Source: Ornithinibacillus contaminans
Lineage (GTDB): Bacteria > Bacillota > Bacilli > Bacillales > Amphibacillaceae
DNA length: 64,000 bases
Assembly (NCBI RefSeq): GCF_001038425.2
Contig: NZ_LDPV02000020.1
Coordinates: forward strand, 1 to 64,000
Direction: 5' to 3'
Position numbers and translations under genes: made by a program. Position 1 is the stretch's first letter. Each line of letters starts with the position of its first letter. The notes beneath the pieces are model-generated. The model had not been told where the DNA came from. It saw only the letters and a program-made list of their open reading frames with translations, and did not search any database. This document shows positions 8,497 through 18,100 of the stretch, piece by piece.

Positions 8497-9605
8497 AGCG
8501 AATTTCCCCTGTATGCTTTTAGAACACGAATCACTTCTTGCTGTTCCTCAGCTTTAAGAGATGGATGCATTGGCAGTGCCAGTAGGCGGCTTGCTTTTTC
8601 TTCCGCAACTGGAAAATCACCCAGGTGATACCCTAGATGCTTATATACTTCCTGACGATGTAACGGGAGGGGATAATACGCCCCGCTTGCTACCCCATTT
8701 CTTTCTAAATAAGCCATTAGATTGTCTCTTTCAGCATGTTCAACACAATACAGATGATATATATGAGAATGTCCTGGTTTACGAAATGGTATCTGTAGTC
8801 CATTTACACCTGCCAATTCATCATATCCATACGCCTTTTGTCGACGTTCCTCGTTCCAAGCATCGATATAAGCTAAACTAATTCGAAGAATCGCTGCATG
8901 AATCTCATCAAGGCGACTATTATAACCAATCTCAGCATGATAATACTTTTTAGTAGAGCCATGATGCCGTAATTGTTTTAGCCGCTTCGCAAGCTTCTCA
9001 TGCTTGGTTACAATCAATCCACCGTCACCAATCGTAGATAAATTCTTTGTTGGAAAAAAAGAAAAACAACCAATGTCACCGATTGTGCCTAATTTAACAC
9101 CATTTTCTTCTGCCCCGAAGGCTTGACAGGCGTCCTCGATGACAAAGAGCTTATATGAATCTGCCAATTCCATTAATTTATCCATATCACAGGACTGGCC
9201 AAATAAATGAACTGGCAAAATTGCCTTCGTTTTGCTTGTGATTTTATCCGCAATTTTTGAGACATCAATCGTATACGTTTTGGGGTCAATGTCCACAAAT
9301 ACAGGCGTTGCCCCTACTCTTGAAATCGCCTCTGCTGAAGCAAAAAAAGTAAAGGGCGTTGTAATGACCTCGTCTCCTGGACCAATATCCAACGCATCCA
9401 GACTTAATACTAAAGCATCAGTCCCATTGCCAACCGAAACGGCGTAAGGACTAGATAAATAGTCACTCACTTCTTTTTCAAACATGCTACCTTCTTGACC
9501 AAGAACATATTGACCACTAGTAATAACACGATCAATTGCCTCAAGTATTTCATTTCGCATTTCTTGAAATTGTCTACTAACATTTATCAATGGTATCAAG
9601 TACAT
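8493..9605 (-). CDS. wbpE: PLP-dependent 3-aminotransferase (DegT/DnrJ/EryC1/StrS, WbpE-type)
   Basis: This sugar aminotransferase has the PLP-lysine in SFFPTKNLSTIGDGG (Lys about residue 187). It also has VSVGNGTDAL, the IEDACQAFG region and HLFGQ. WbpE puts an amino group on C3 of the 3-keto UDP-sugar uronate using glutamate. It is the first gene of a four-gene minus-strand operon. The start is uncertain: GTG 9608, ATG 9605 and TTG 9599 are all in frame. The family usually begins MIPL, and AGGTGAT lies just before the TTG, so 9599 may be the true start. Confidence 0.85.
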   Translation of the reverse strand: MYLIPLINVSRQFQEMRNEILEAIDRVITSGQYVLGQEGSMFEKEVSDYLSSPYAVSVGNGTDALVLSLDALDIGPGDEVITTPFTFFASAEAISRVGATPVFVDIDPKTYTIDVSKIADKITSKTKAILPVHLFGQSCDMDKLMELADSYKLFVIEDACQAFGAEENGVKLGTIGDIGCFSFFPTKNLSTIGDGGLIVTKHEKLAKRLKQLRHHGSTKKYYHAEIGYNSRLDEIHAAILRISLAYIDAWNEERRQKAYGYDELAGVNGLQIPFRKPGHSHIYHLYCVEHAERDNLMAYLERNGVASGAYYPLPLHRQEVYKHLGYHLGDFPVAEEKASRLLALPMHPSLKAEEQQEVIRVLKAYRGNSL

Positions 9606-9739
9606 CACCTGTCTCTACATATAGTAAATTGTTCATCTGTTTTACTAATCTATATATGTAAGGACAACTCTCATCGTTCACTTTTTATCCAATTTACAAA
9701 AGTAATCGATGCAGTTTTGTCCTTACCTTTTTTTGTTGC

Positions 9740-10732
9740 CTATGCTTGTTTTTCAGTTAGATAATCCGTAACAAAAGTAATAAATTGTTTTGCACGCACT
9801 TGATTCGTATGGTGCTCGTGAATAAATTTATACCCTGCCTTTGTAATTTTTTCCCGTTCCGCTTCGTTCTCAAGGTAGTACTGTGCTTTCTCATAAAAAT
9901 CCGTTCGATTACACGCCACGTAATTAACCCCATCCTGGAACCCTAAGTCCTCAATATCCCTATTTGGCTCTGCAAGTAATAAGGTATGACAACCAGGTGC
10001 TTCGAAGAATTTCAGTACTGCAAATCCACCCGTTTTGTTCGTACTGCCACATGTAAAGAATATCTTCGAGCGGTTTAATTCCTTCGCATACCTCTCATTT
10101 ATTCGCAACCTAGCTCCCTTCGCAAAATGCCCCGGATGTGGATAAAACACAAATCCTGGTTCATCCTTCATTCTTTTCAAAACCGCATCCCGAAAAGCAT
10201 ATCTTCCTTTTTGTGATTTAACTCTTAATTTCAAGCTAGGATCATCAGAATAAACCAAACCCATTAGCAAATAATCAATATTCTTCTCTTGCTTCCAGTC
10301 TTTAATCACATTAGGATCAACAGACCATGGTAACCAGCGCATTTTATCCTCGAACTTCGGAAAGGTTGCTAAAAACGGGTATTTACTTACAGAAAAGATT
10401 AAATCAATCTTGTTTTTCGTAAAGTAAGCTGCTCTTTTTTTGTTATTCCAGTGCAAATCAATCACGAAACAGCCTTTAGGAATATCTATTTGATCTAGTC
10501 CTGTAATATTTGGTGCTAACGCATATTTATCCCAAGCAATGTCGTAATGAAAGATAAAATCAGGTACAATATTTAATTTTGTTAAAATATCGTGAATATC
10601 TCCATTTTGATGCCAATAATATACATCGGCGTATTCCTCAATTGCTCGAATCATATCCATTTTTGGCTTGTGTTTCGGATAGGTCTTATCGAAGCGTCTG
10701 ATTAAGATTAACACCTTTAATCGATCACTCAT
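9740..10732 (-). CDS. CgeB-like glycosyltransferase
   Basis: The chosen start is ATG 10732, with GAGGTGAGG about 4 nt upstream. The protein resembles the CgeB/Glyco_trans_1_2 group: an N-terminal Rossmann-like half (LKVLILIRRFDKTYP) and a C-terminal half with GGFAVLKFFEAPGCHTLLLAE. That second stretch corresponds to the nucleotide-sugar-binding E-x7-E type region of GT-B enzymes. In B. subtilis CgeB acts in maturation of the spore crust. It is transcribed alone and upstream of the wbpE operon. The motifs support a glycosyltransferase; the sugar used is unknown. Confidence 0.75.
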   Translation of the reverse strand: MSDRLKVLILIRRFDKTYPKHKPKMDMIRAIEEYADVYYWHQNGDIHDILTKLNIVPDFIFHYDIAWDKYALAPNITGLDQIDIPKGCFVIDLHWNNKKRAAYFTKNKIDLIFSVSKYPFLATFPKFEDKMRWLPWSVDPNVIKDWKQEKNIDYLLMGLVYSDDPSLKLRVKSQKGRYAFRDAVLKRMKDEPGFVFYPHPGHFAKGARLRINERYAKELNRSKIFFTCGSTNKTGGFAVLKFFEAPGCHTLLLAEPNRDIEDLGFQDGVNYVACNRTDFYEKAQYYLENEAEREKITKAGYKFIHEHHTNQVRAKQFITFVTDYLTEKQA

Positions 10733-10814
10733 GTCCCTCACCTCAACTAGAATTTTCAAATCCATGATTACTTAATCAGCACTACATCCTGACTCTAAAG
10801 CACCGATCATACCT

Positions 10815-10823
10815 TATCCTATG
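10815..10823 (-). promoter_or_regulatory. candidate sigma-K -10 element upstream of the CgeB-like gene
   Basis: The minus strand reads CATAGGATA, an exact CATAnnnTA match about 83 nt before the ATG at 10732. No clear -35 was found. It is the third such match upstream of a gene in this locus. Confidence 0.3.
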
Positions 10824-10910
10824 ATAGACACAAAATCACTGCCTGTGCTTATGGTAAGCAACTCCGTCTAAATCGGTGTATAGTATAGGCCTTCATTTTC
10901 TCCATAAGAA

Positions 10911-10948
10911 AAACCCCTATGTGCAACATTATGTTGACATAAGGGTTT
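10911..10948 (-). terminator. terminator after the MFS transporter gene
   Basis: AAACCC (10911-10916) and the TATGT/CAACA stretch pair with TGTTG and ATAAGGGTTT ending at 10948, 13 nt past the stop of the MFS gene. On the minus strand the run TTTTTC follows. Confidence 0.75.
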
Positions 10949-10961
10949 GAAAGAAATATGT

Positions 10962-12401
10962 TTATGCTTGATGCTCTACCTTCACGCGTTTAATAAATAT
11001 CGAGATTATTAAACCGACAACTGATACAACAATCGCAAACACAAATGCTCGCTGAACGCCTTCTGTAAAGGCAAGTACTTGATTAACCGGATCTAGTGGG
11101 TTTGCCACTTTTGCCAAATAATTATTCATGCCAGATGAAAGAATTGAAATCGCAACCGCAGTACCAATTGCTCCAGCAACTTGTTGCAATGTGTTCATAA
11201 TCGCTGTTCCATCTGGATACAGCTCCCGTGGTAATTGATTTAGTCCATTCGTCTGTGCAGGCATCATAATCATGGAGATACCAACCATCATTACAATATG
11301 CAGTCCGATAATGAATGCTAAGCTAGTCTCTGTATCAATGGTCGAAAAACCAATCATACTCCCAGTTGCAATAATTATCCCAATCGTTACTAACCATTTT
11401 GGTCCAAATTTATCAAATAATCCACCCATTACTGGCGATAGGAAACCATTAATAATTCCGCCTGGTAATAGCATTAGACCAGCAGCAAACGTGCTAAGCG
11501 CCAGCGACGTCTGTAAATATAAAGGTAATAAAATCATGGAAGAAAGAATAAGCATCATGCACACTGTAACCATTAATAAACCAACCGTAAACATTGGATA
11601 TTTAAAAGCACGTAAATTTAATATCGGTTGCTTCATTGTTAATTGTCGAATAGCGAACAAGAGTAATCCAATTCCACCAACAATTAGGGACGTGATAACT
11701 ATTAGACTTCCCCAACCTTCACCTGCATTACTAAATCCAAATACAATTCCCCCAAAACCAATCGTTGATAAGATGATAGACAATACATCAATTTTAGGTT
11801 TCGTCGGCTTGGTCACATTCCCCATAAAGATAATTCCATAGGCAAGTGATGCTATTAATAAAGGAAGCGAAATCCAAAAGATCCAATGCCAAGACATTGA
11901 CCTTAAGATCAGTCCTGAAATTGTTGGTCCTACTGCAGGAGCAAACATGATTACCAGACCGATGATTCCCATTACTCTTCCACGTTTATATGGAGGAATA
12001 ATAACCAGAATCGTGTTAAACATGAGTGGAAGAAGTAAAGCTGTTCCTATTGCTTGTACCACTCTTGCGATCATTAAAACACTAAATGTTGACGCAATCC
12101 CTCCAATAAAGGTCCCGATAATCGAAGCGATTAACGAAGCAATAAATAATTGTCTTGTCGTAAACCATTGTAAAATAAGTCCTGAAACTGGTACTAGAAT
12201 ACCTAATGTAAGTAAATAACCTGTTGTTAGCCATTGTGCGGTAGTCTCATCTATTCCAAAGCTTGTAATTAGATTATTTAGCGCCATATTTAAGGCTGTT
12301 TCACTAAATAATCCAATAAAACCCGCCACAACAAAAGATATGATGATGGGAACGGTTTTTAAATTTGTCTCTGTTCCCTTCATCGATTCATTCATACTCA
12401 T
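10962..12401 (-). CDS. DHA2-family MFS multidrug exporter (LmrB/MdrP-like)
   Basis: The 479-residue protein starts at ATG 12401 behind AGGAGG; an upstream in-frame codon at 12428 lacks a site. There are 14 hydrophobic segments, as in DHA2 proton-coupled exporters. Recognisable motifs are WLTTGYLLTLGILVPVSG in the first part, RVVQAIGTALLLPL (motif B) and APAVGPTISG (motif C). It should expel hydrophobic drugs across the membrane using proton entry. No TetR-type regulator lies next to it, unlike lmrAB of B. subtilis. A long hairpin about 100 nt upstream (12497-12539) may affect its expression. Confidence 0.85.
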   Translation of the reverse strand: MSMNESMKGTETNLKTVPIIISFVVAGFIGLFSETALNMALNNLITSFGIDETTAQWLTTGYLLTLGILVPVSGLILQWFTTRQLFIASLIASIIGTFIGGIASTFSVLMIARVVQAIGTALLLPLMFNTILVIIPPYKRGRVMGIIGLVIMFAPAVGPTISGLILRSMSWHWIFWISLPLLIASLAYGIIFMGNVTKPTKPKIDVLSIILSTIGFGGIVFGFSNAGEGWGSLIVITSLIVGGIGLLLFAIRQLTMKQPILNLRAFKYPMFTVGLLMVTVCMMLILSSMILLPLYLQTSLALSTFAAGLMLLPGGIINGFLSPVMGGLFDKFGPKWLVTIGIIIATGSMIGFSTIDTETSLAFIIGLHIVMMVGISMIMMPAQTNGLNQLPRELYPDGTAIMNTLQQVAGAIGTAVAISILSSGMNNYLAKVANPLDPVNQVLAFTEGVQRAFVFAIVVSVVGLIISIFIKRVKVEHQA

Positions 12402-12496
12402 ATTGTATTTCCTCCTGATAGTTATCATTCATGAATACAGGTTAACATCCCTGTCGTTCATGTAGTTTTTTATGAAAAATAATTCCTTTCAAGCGA

Positions 12497-12539
12497 AAAG
12501 TGCAAGTATTCACTGTTACCGTGAATTTCCTTGCACTTT
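12497..12539. terminator. hairpin between small membrane gene and MFS gene
   Basis: AAAGTGCAAG (12497-12506) pairs with CTTGCACTTT (12530-12539), and ATTCAC/GTGAAT pairs inside. On the minus strand TCGCTTG follows with only a short T run. It could terminate the upstream gene or act as a leader element of the transporter gene. Confidence 0.5.
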
Positions 12540-12658
12540 ATCATACCCTATTATTTGTTAGAGTATATCAAACGCCGCTTTTCACATAGAGTTAAATATA
12601 CTGTTTATTATCTTAATCGTCAATCAAATAGTTCTTAGCTATAATTTTTTTACTATAA

Positions 12659-12871
12659 TCAGAGTATATATTGAAATAACACAAGTACAATAGCTAATGC
12701 AGGACCAAGTATACATACACCAATTAGTAAAGATTTTATTATGTCCCACAAAATAGTAGATGGTTTACCTTCTTGCTCGCTTGCGCTTCTTGCATTTAGT
12801 TCTTGTAATGATTGTTTAATCTCCTGTAGATCCGATAAAATTTGCTCTTCTGTATTTTTTTCCAATCCCAA
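12659..12871 (-). CDS. small single-pass membrane protein, unknown function
   Basis: Seventy residues start at TTG 12871, with AAGGA about 6 nt upstream. The N-terminal half is charged and may form a coiled coil (EEQILSDLQEIKQSLQELNA). The C-terminal half is one hydrophobic helix (LLIGVCILGPALAIVLVLF). I do not recognise the family. It lies 35 nt downstream of the DNA alkylation repair gene on the same strand and may share its transcript. Confidence 0.6.
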   Translation of the reverse strand: MGLEKNTEEQILSDLQEIKQSLQELNARSASEQEGKPSTILWDIIKSLLIGVCILGPALAIVLVLFQYIL

Positions 12872-12906
12872 ACACCATCCTTACTTAAGAGATTAAAAAG
12901 TCTCCC

Positions 12907-13614
12907 CTAACACCTTACATATCTCCGCTTAAATCCTAACCGCCCTCTATCTAAATCCTTTTGAATACTCTCAGAAGCATTTAAAATACTGTTCTTTTTA
13001 TTATCTCGTTTTATTTCAACTAGTCCAATTGCCTTTGCGGTTTCCACTGCCTTCTCATGGAGAGGAACATAGGAAATTGCTGCTGTGTAAACAAAGTTAT
13101 TCATCGATACTTTTGCCCGTTCTGGAGCATCGTGAATGGTATCTCTCACTTGATCTAGCATATCGGAAATCTTATCCGGGGCAAATTCCACGTCTTGTCG
13201 ATTACCGAATAGCCAGCAATAACAACTCCATCCCGCTGACATCCGCAGTTCTTCCCCACTTGCAATCCATTTATCAGAAATCTCTTGTGCAATTTCAGTT
13301 TCAGCCAATGTAACGGCAACAACATAATCGGATAGCATATAGAAATAAGCATCATCCATCCAGCGTTCGAAATCCTCTTCTGTCATAATTGTCGGATCAG
13401 CAATTACGCCCGCAAAATACATGGCATCATAGTTTCCCGTAGCATAAAGCTGTTCTGCTAAAGGTTGATTGCCTTTTACTTTTTTAGAAAGTGGTTTCAT
13501 TGCACCTGTTGCCACCCCAAACACTGGCTCATGCGCTCCATTATTCATGTACATCTTCTTTAATCGCTCTTTACCAAGTGCTTCTAGTTCTTGCATAATA
13601 GTTTCAAAATCCAC
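12907..13614 (-). CDS. DNA alkylation repair (AlkD-like HEAT repeat) protein
   Basis: The 235-residue protein, starting at GTG 13614, fits a conserved Bacillus branch of the DNA_alkylation family. Family signatures are NNGAHEPVFGVATGAMKPLSKKV near the N-terminus, YATGNYDAMYFAGVIADP, SAGWSCYCWLFGNR and the C-terminal GRLGFKRRYVRC. Members are helical HEAT-repeat proteins; AlkC/AlkD enzymes excise alkylated purines. This branch has not, to my knowledge, been shown to have glycosylase activity, so the reaction is uncertain. The ribosome site (GGAAGG) is further from the GTG than usual. Confidence 0.75.
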   Translation of the reverse strand: MDFETIMQELEALGKERLKKMYMNNGAHEPVFGVATGAMKPLSKKVKGNQPLAEQLYATGNYDAMYFAGVIADPTIMTEEDFERWMDDAYFYMLSDYVVAVTLAETEIAQEISDKWIASGEELRMSAGWSCYCWLFGNRQDVEFAPDKISDMLDQVRDTIHDAPERAKVSMNNFVYTAAISYVPLHEKAVETAKAIGLVEIKRDNKKNSILNASESIQKDLDRGRLGFKRRYVRC

Positions 13615-13652
13615 GGTCTACACTTCCTTCCATTTCAAACATTTATTAAATC

Positions 13653-14210
13653 CTATTCTCTCATTTGATAGCAAAGTTGTACAACACCCGAGGAAAAACT
13701 TCTAGTATTCACCAGCACAAAATTTTTCCGCTCCATAATTTCACTAAACAATGGTTTACCTTCACCTAATATAACTGGATGGACACTTAATCGCATTTCA
13801 TCAACCAGACCTAAATTTATAAATGACGTAATTAGGCTAGAACCACCATAGAGCCAAATATCTTTACCCGGTTTATTCTTTAACATATTTATTTCTTCGG
13901 CTATATTATCTTTTATAAACGTAACATTAGTGTCCGTACTTTTATAGAATCTGGAGAAGACATATTTATCTTTACTATGTACGGCCTTCCACATTTCTTT
14001 TTCGGTTTCTGATTCCTCTTCTTTTGGTACATATTGTCCCCATATATCATAACTCTTTCTACCGTAAAGAATGGTATCAATCTGATCCAGAAATTTAGTA
14101 AAGTCCATTTCCGGTTCCATATTACACCAATCAATTTCACCATTTTTCCCTTCAATAAATCCGTCCAATGTAACAGCTAAATCTAATATAACTTTTCTTG
14201 CTGCATTCAT
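13653..14210 (-). CDS. dihydrofolate reductase-like (RibD C-terminal domain) protein
   Basis: The 185-residue protein starts at ATG 14210 behind GAGGAGGAGAT. It matches the YyaP/YwjB group of RibD C-terminal-domain proteins: VILDLAVTLDGFIEG at the start, ILYGRKSYDIWG, WLYGGSSLITSFINLGLVDEMRLSVHPVILGEGKPLF near the C-terminus. The fold binds NADPH, and members are called DHFR-like reductases of unknown substrate. It is not the essential folA type. It stands upstream of the DNA alkylation gene on the same strand. Confidence 0.8.
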   Translation of the reverse strand: MNAARKVILDLAVTLDGFIEGKNGEIDWCNMEPEMDFTKFLDQIDTILYGRKSYDIWGQYVPKEEESETEKEMWKAVHSKDKYVFSRFYKSTDTNVTFIKDNIAEEINMLKNKPGKDIWLYGGSSLITSFINLGLVDEMRLSVHPVILGEGKPLFSEIMERKNFVLVNTRSFSSGVVQLCYQMRE

Positions 14211-14366
14211 TGTATCTCCTCCTCAAGGCATTCAAACCGAAATGAGCTTCTTGATTTATCCCCATACCTTTTGTTAGTGGTGCATCTAGTAACAAATTAT
14301 TACCTTCACTCGCTTCTATTAATTCATTTAAATCATATGTAGCCTAATTAAAGTATTTACAATAGA
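14211..14366 (-). other. short open stretch, possible gene remnant
   Basis: On the minus strand a frame without stops runs from about 14345 into the next gene. It would encode YDLNELIEASEGNNLLL and LTKGMGINQEAHFGLN. It has no ribosome site or N-terminal start codon. It may be the tail of a decayed gene or chance. Confidence 0.2.
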
Positions 14367-14960
14367 CTAGTTTACTAATCTCTCATCTTGTACAATTTCA
14401 TAGAAAGTTGTAAACATCATAAAGTTACTCATAAACTCACCATGAAGATTATGGAATTGTATCCTTAAAGATTTTCTAGAGTCAAAACTGTTTGTTTTTA
14501 AATCTGTAAGAAATTCCTCTAGAGAAATTATATTTTCAATACTTGATATTAAATACTGCCTTTGTTCGCTAGAATAGTCCACTTGCTTTACTAAACTCAT
14601 CAATGTATCTATAGTATTTTTCACCTCAAATAACATTTTCTCTAAATCTGCTTTCTTCATTTTAAGTGTATTTTTACTTACCAACCAATCCTGCTCGAAT
14701 AAGGGTAGAATATATTGCGCCCTATCCACTGTTAAATCGATTGTTCCTTCGGTATATATTCCCTCCATATCCGACTCAAAAGATTCCTTAAATTCATTTA
14801 AGTCACGAACATAACCGTCTACCATTACAGGGTCAGGATTATAATAGTACGTTTTATGCAAACTGAAAATCGAATACGGATAAAGCCAAGTCATTATAAG
14901 AATAAAGAGTATCATTAAACCCACAAAAATCATAATCATTCTTTTTCTTGTATTCGTCAC
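14367..14960 (-). CDS. hypothetical membrane-anchored protein
   Basis: The 197-residue protein starts at GTG 14960, with GGGGGA 5 nt upstream. One N-terminal transmembrane helix (about residues 8-27, MIMIFVGLMILFILIMTWLY) is followed by a mostly helical domain that would face outward. The rest is rich in Asp, Glu and Leu with two likely coiled segments. I do not recognise the family. It has no clear operon partner; the next gene downstream on its strand is about 150 nt away. Confidence 0.6.
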   Translation of the reverse strand: MTNTRKRMIMIFVGLMILFILIMTWLYPYSIFSLHKTYYYNPDPVMVDGYVRDLNEFKESFESDMEGIYTEGTIDLTVDRAQYILPLFEQDWLVSKNTLKMKKADLEKMLFEVKNTIDTLMSLVKQVDYSSEQRQYLISSIENIISLEEFLTDLKTNSFDSRKSLRIQFHNLHGEFMSNFMMFTTFYEIVQDERLVN

Positions 14961-15111
14961 ACTTAGTCCCCCACTGTTTATTCCAATACTATCCTAAAAC
15001 TACATTATAATACTACCATAATCTTCCGAATACACATGGCAGTATTTTTCCTAACGTTATCGAAAGGTTCCACTCTGTTTTTCTTCGTTAAATGATAAAG
15101 CTATAAAAAAA

Positions 15112-15144
15112 CCAGTCTCCCTTTATCAACAATAGGGAGACTGG
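15112..15144 (-). terminator. terminator of the SNF2 helicase gene
   Basis: CCAGTCTCCCT (15112-15122) pairs perfectly with AGGGAGACTGG (15134-15144), and TTTTTTTA follows on the minus strand. Confidence 0.9.
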
Positions 15145-15170
15145 CCTTTATCTTTTCAATTAAAGCATCC

Positions 15171-18100
15171 TTATATCATCAATATCTCACGAATATCCGC
15201 TTCTGTTAATGCATTGAGTGTTTTTTCGTCTGAATCAACAATTTCTGCAATAAGATTTCGCTTTTTCTCTTGTAGGGCATTTATCTTTTCTTCAATCGTC
15301 CCACGTGCAATAAGTTTAATTACTTTCACTTCATTTTTTTGCCCCATACGGTGTGCTCTGTCTGCTGCTTGTTCCTCTACGGCTGGGTTCCACCATAAGT
15401 CATAGAGGATAACAGTGTCTGCACCTGTCAAATTGAGTCCTGTGCCGCCAGCTTTTAATGAAATTAAAAACAAATCCTGTTCGCCATTATTAAAACGATT
15501 GCATAGTTCTACTCGTTCCTCGGGGGGTGTTTGTCCGTCTAGATAAAAATAGGTTCTCCCATCATTGGTCATCTCCCTACCTATCAGCTCCAGCATTTTC
15601 GTAAATTGTGAGAAAATCAATACTCTTCTTCCAGATAGCCTGGATTCCTCTAGTACCTGCAAGAGCTGTTCAAATTTCGCCGATTTGCCTTTGTAGTCAT
15701 CTACAAACAAGGCAGGGTGACAACAGATTTGGCGTAATCTTGTTAAACCTGCCAATATTCGAATCCGATTTTTCCGGAATGTATCTTTATCAAGATGTTT
15801 TAAGGTTTCTTCACGAAGCTTTGCCAGAAATGCCGCATATAGTTTCTTCTGTTCGGGAAGCAGTTCGGATACTTCAAGAAATTCCTGTTTATCTGGTAAC
15901 TCTCCCAGTACATCTTCTTTTACACGACGAAGTAAAAACGGCCGTACTCTTCTTGCAATAGCTTTTCTTGGTAAATGGCGATACTCCTCTAATCCTTTAA
16001 ATAGCTCAGGGAAGATCACATGGTAAATCGACCAGAGCTCTTCCAACGAATTTTCCATAGGTGTTCCCGATAGCCCAAAGCGATAATTCGCTTGTATTTT
16101 TTTAACTGATCTCGCAGTTTGTGTATATGGATTTTTGAATGCCTGTGCCTCGTCAAAGAATACAGTATAAAAGAGTTGGTCTTTGTACCATTCAATATCC
16201 CGACGAAGTAGCGGATATGATGTAATCAATACATCAAATTCATTTGCCTGTTGCTGCAGTGCATTTCGTTCCGTCAAATTTCCATCGACGACAATAGTTT
16301 GAAGCTCAGGTGCAAATGTCAGTATTTCATGTAACCAGTTATAGGTTAATGAAGAAGGGCAAACAATGAGTACGGGACATTTCTGCTCACGAATCGTTGG
16401 AAGTTCTGAAACAATGAATGCAATACTTTGCAATGTTTTCCCAAGTCCCATATCATCAGCCAGAACCCCTCCAAATCCGTATTTAGCAAGTAGCTTCATC
16501 CAGTTGTATCCATCGCGTTGGTAATCTCTTACAATAGAAGCTAAACTTTTTGGCACCTTGAAATCGAGGGTGCCTGGATGTAGCAATTGATCTAGAAACT
16601 GTCGAAACGATTCCTCCGGTGCAAAAACCGGGCTATCCTGTATCAAATCAAGAAATTTAAGACTATCTAAGATCGGTCTGTCTAATGTAACTTCATAGTT
16701 ATCATCTTGGATCGGTCCTGCTTGTAAAAACGCACGGATTTCTTCCATTTCCTTTGTTTCCAGCGAGAATAATGACCCATTTGGAAGCCGATAAAATTTC
16801 TGTTTTAATTCAAGTGCCGCTAGTAATTCTTTAATCTCTTTATGTGGAATTCCATCCATTTCAAATTTAAACTCTAGCCAATTGGTTCGTTCCTTTTGAA
16901 CTCTAACGCGAATTTTTGGAAAGACGGATTTTTTCACAATCCGATTTCGGACAGCAGTTGTCGTATAAACTTGAGCGACTTTTTGAAGTTTTGGCACGGC
17001 ATGCATTAAGAATTCATACTCCAACTCTTCATTCTGCATGAAATAGCCGCCTTCGGTTGATGTGAATCCACTTTCTTCCATTATTTGGAGGATTTCTGCT
17101 TCTTTTTCAAAATCTCGTATAACGATCGGAGTTTGTAGATTTTCTTGGTTCTCCAATGGTTGAATAACAATGTGATTATAATGAAATTCCAATCCTGCGA
17201 GCAGTCGGTTACGCAAGCGGTCCAAATAAATTTTCGCAACAAGGGGGGTTTTCTTCATTTCGTTCGTTAATGCTGGTGAAAGCCTCACATCACCAATTCT
17301 TTTTAAACCTGGCACCACTTTTTCTAAGAAAAAATTAAGCTGGTTAATGGGAATCGGGATATAAAACTTACTAGGACTTGCAATCATTTGTTTAAGTTCT
17401 GTTAATCGTTCCATATCTTGCATTGCTAAAGGATAAATTTTCCCATCACATAATACCGAATGATAGCCACTAAGCACCACCATTTGGTTAAAACCGTTCA
17501 TCATCAGCCTAAAATCCCTGCTATCACTTTCTTCCACACGAAACTGTATCGGTGGTGTTTCCTCCACAATTTCTACTTTTTCATAGACTCGTCCGTTCAT
17601 TACAAGAGACATGAAGGACACTTTATTCACTATTTTCGCAAAGCTTGTCCATGCAGAGGGTGGAATTAATACAATATGTGACTGCTCTTTATAGTCAGAT
17701 TGGTTAGGTAATACGTCGAACAAGACCTGTTCATCCAATACTATCCGTATCAGGATATGAAGTAATGCATCAGCATCATTAGAAAAACAGTGCCGCTTCG
17801 GATCATACGTAATTCGAGGAGCTATACTAAATGCTATTCCTTCATTCACCGCATTCAAAAATCCTCGAATATCGTCAATGTGCGTCTGAGCAAGCTTTAC
17901 CTCTATTCCGACTAAATGCTGATCTTGTCCAATTGCAAATGGGATCAGTTTAAAATGCACGTCCAGTACTTCTCTATTTTCAAAATGAAGTTGTTGACCA
18001 CTTGAGTGCGCCACTCTATTTTGAAAAAGGGATAGAAATTCTGCCGGCAATCCTTTTTCATCTGTCGGTATTTGCTTTTCTCCAGTTACCATTGTTTCTT

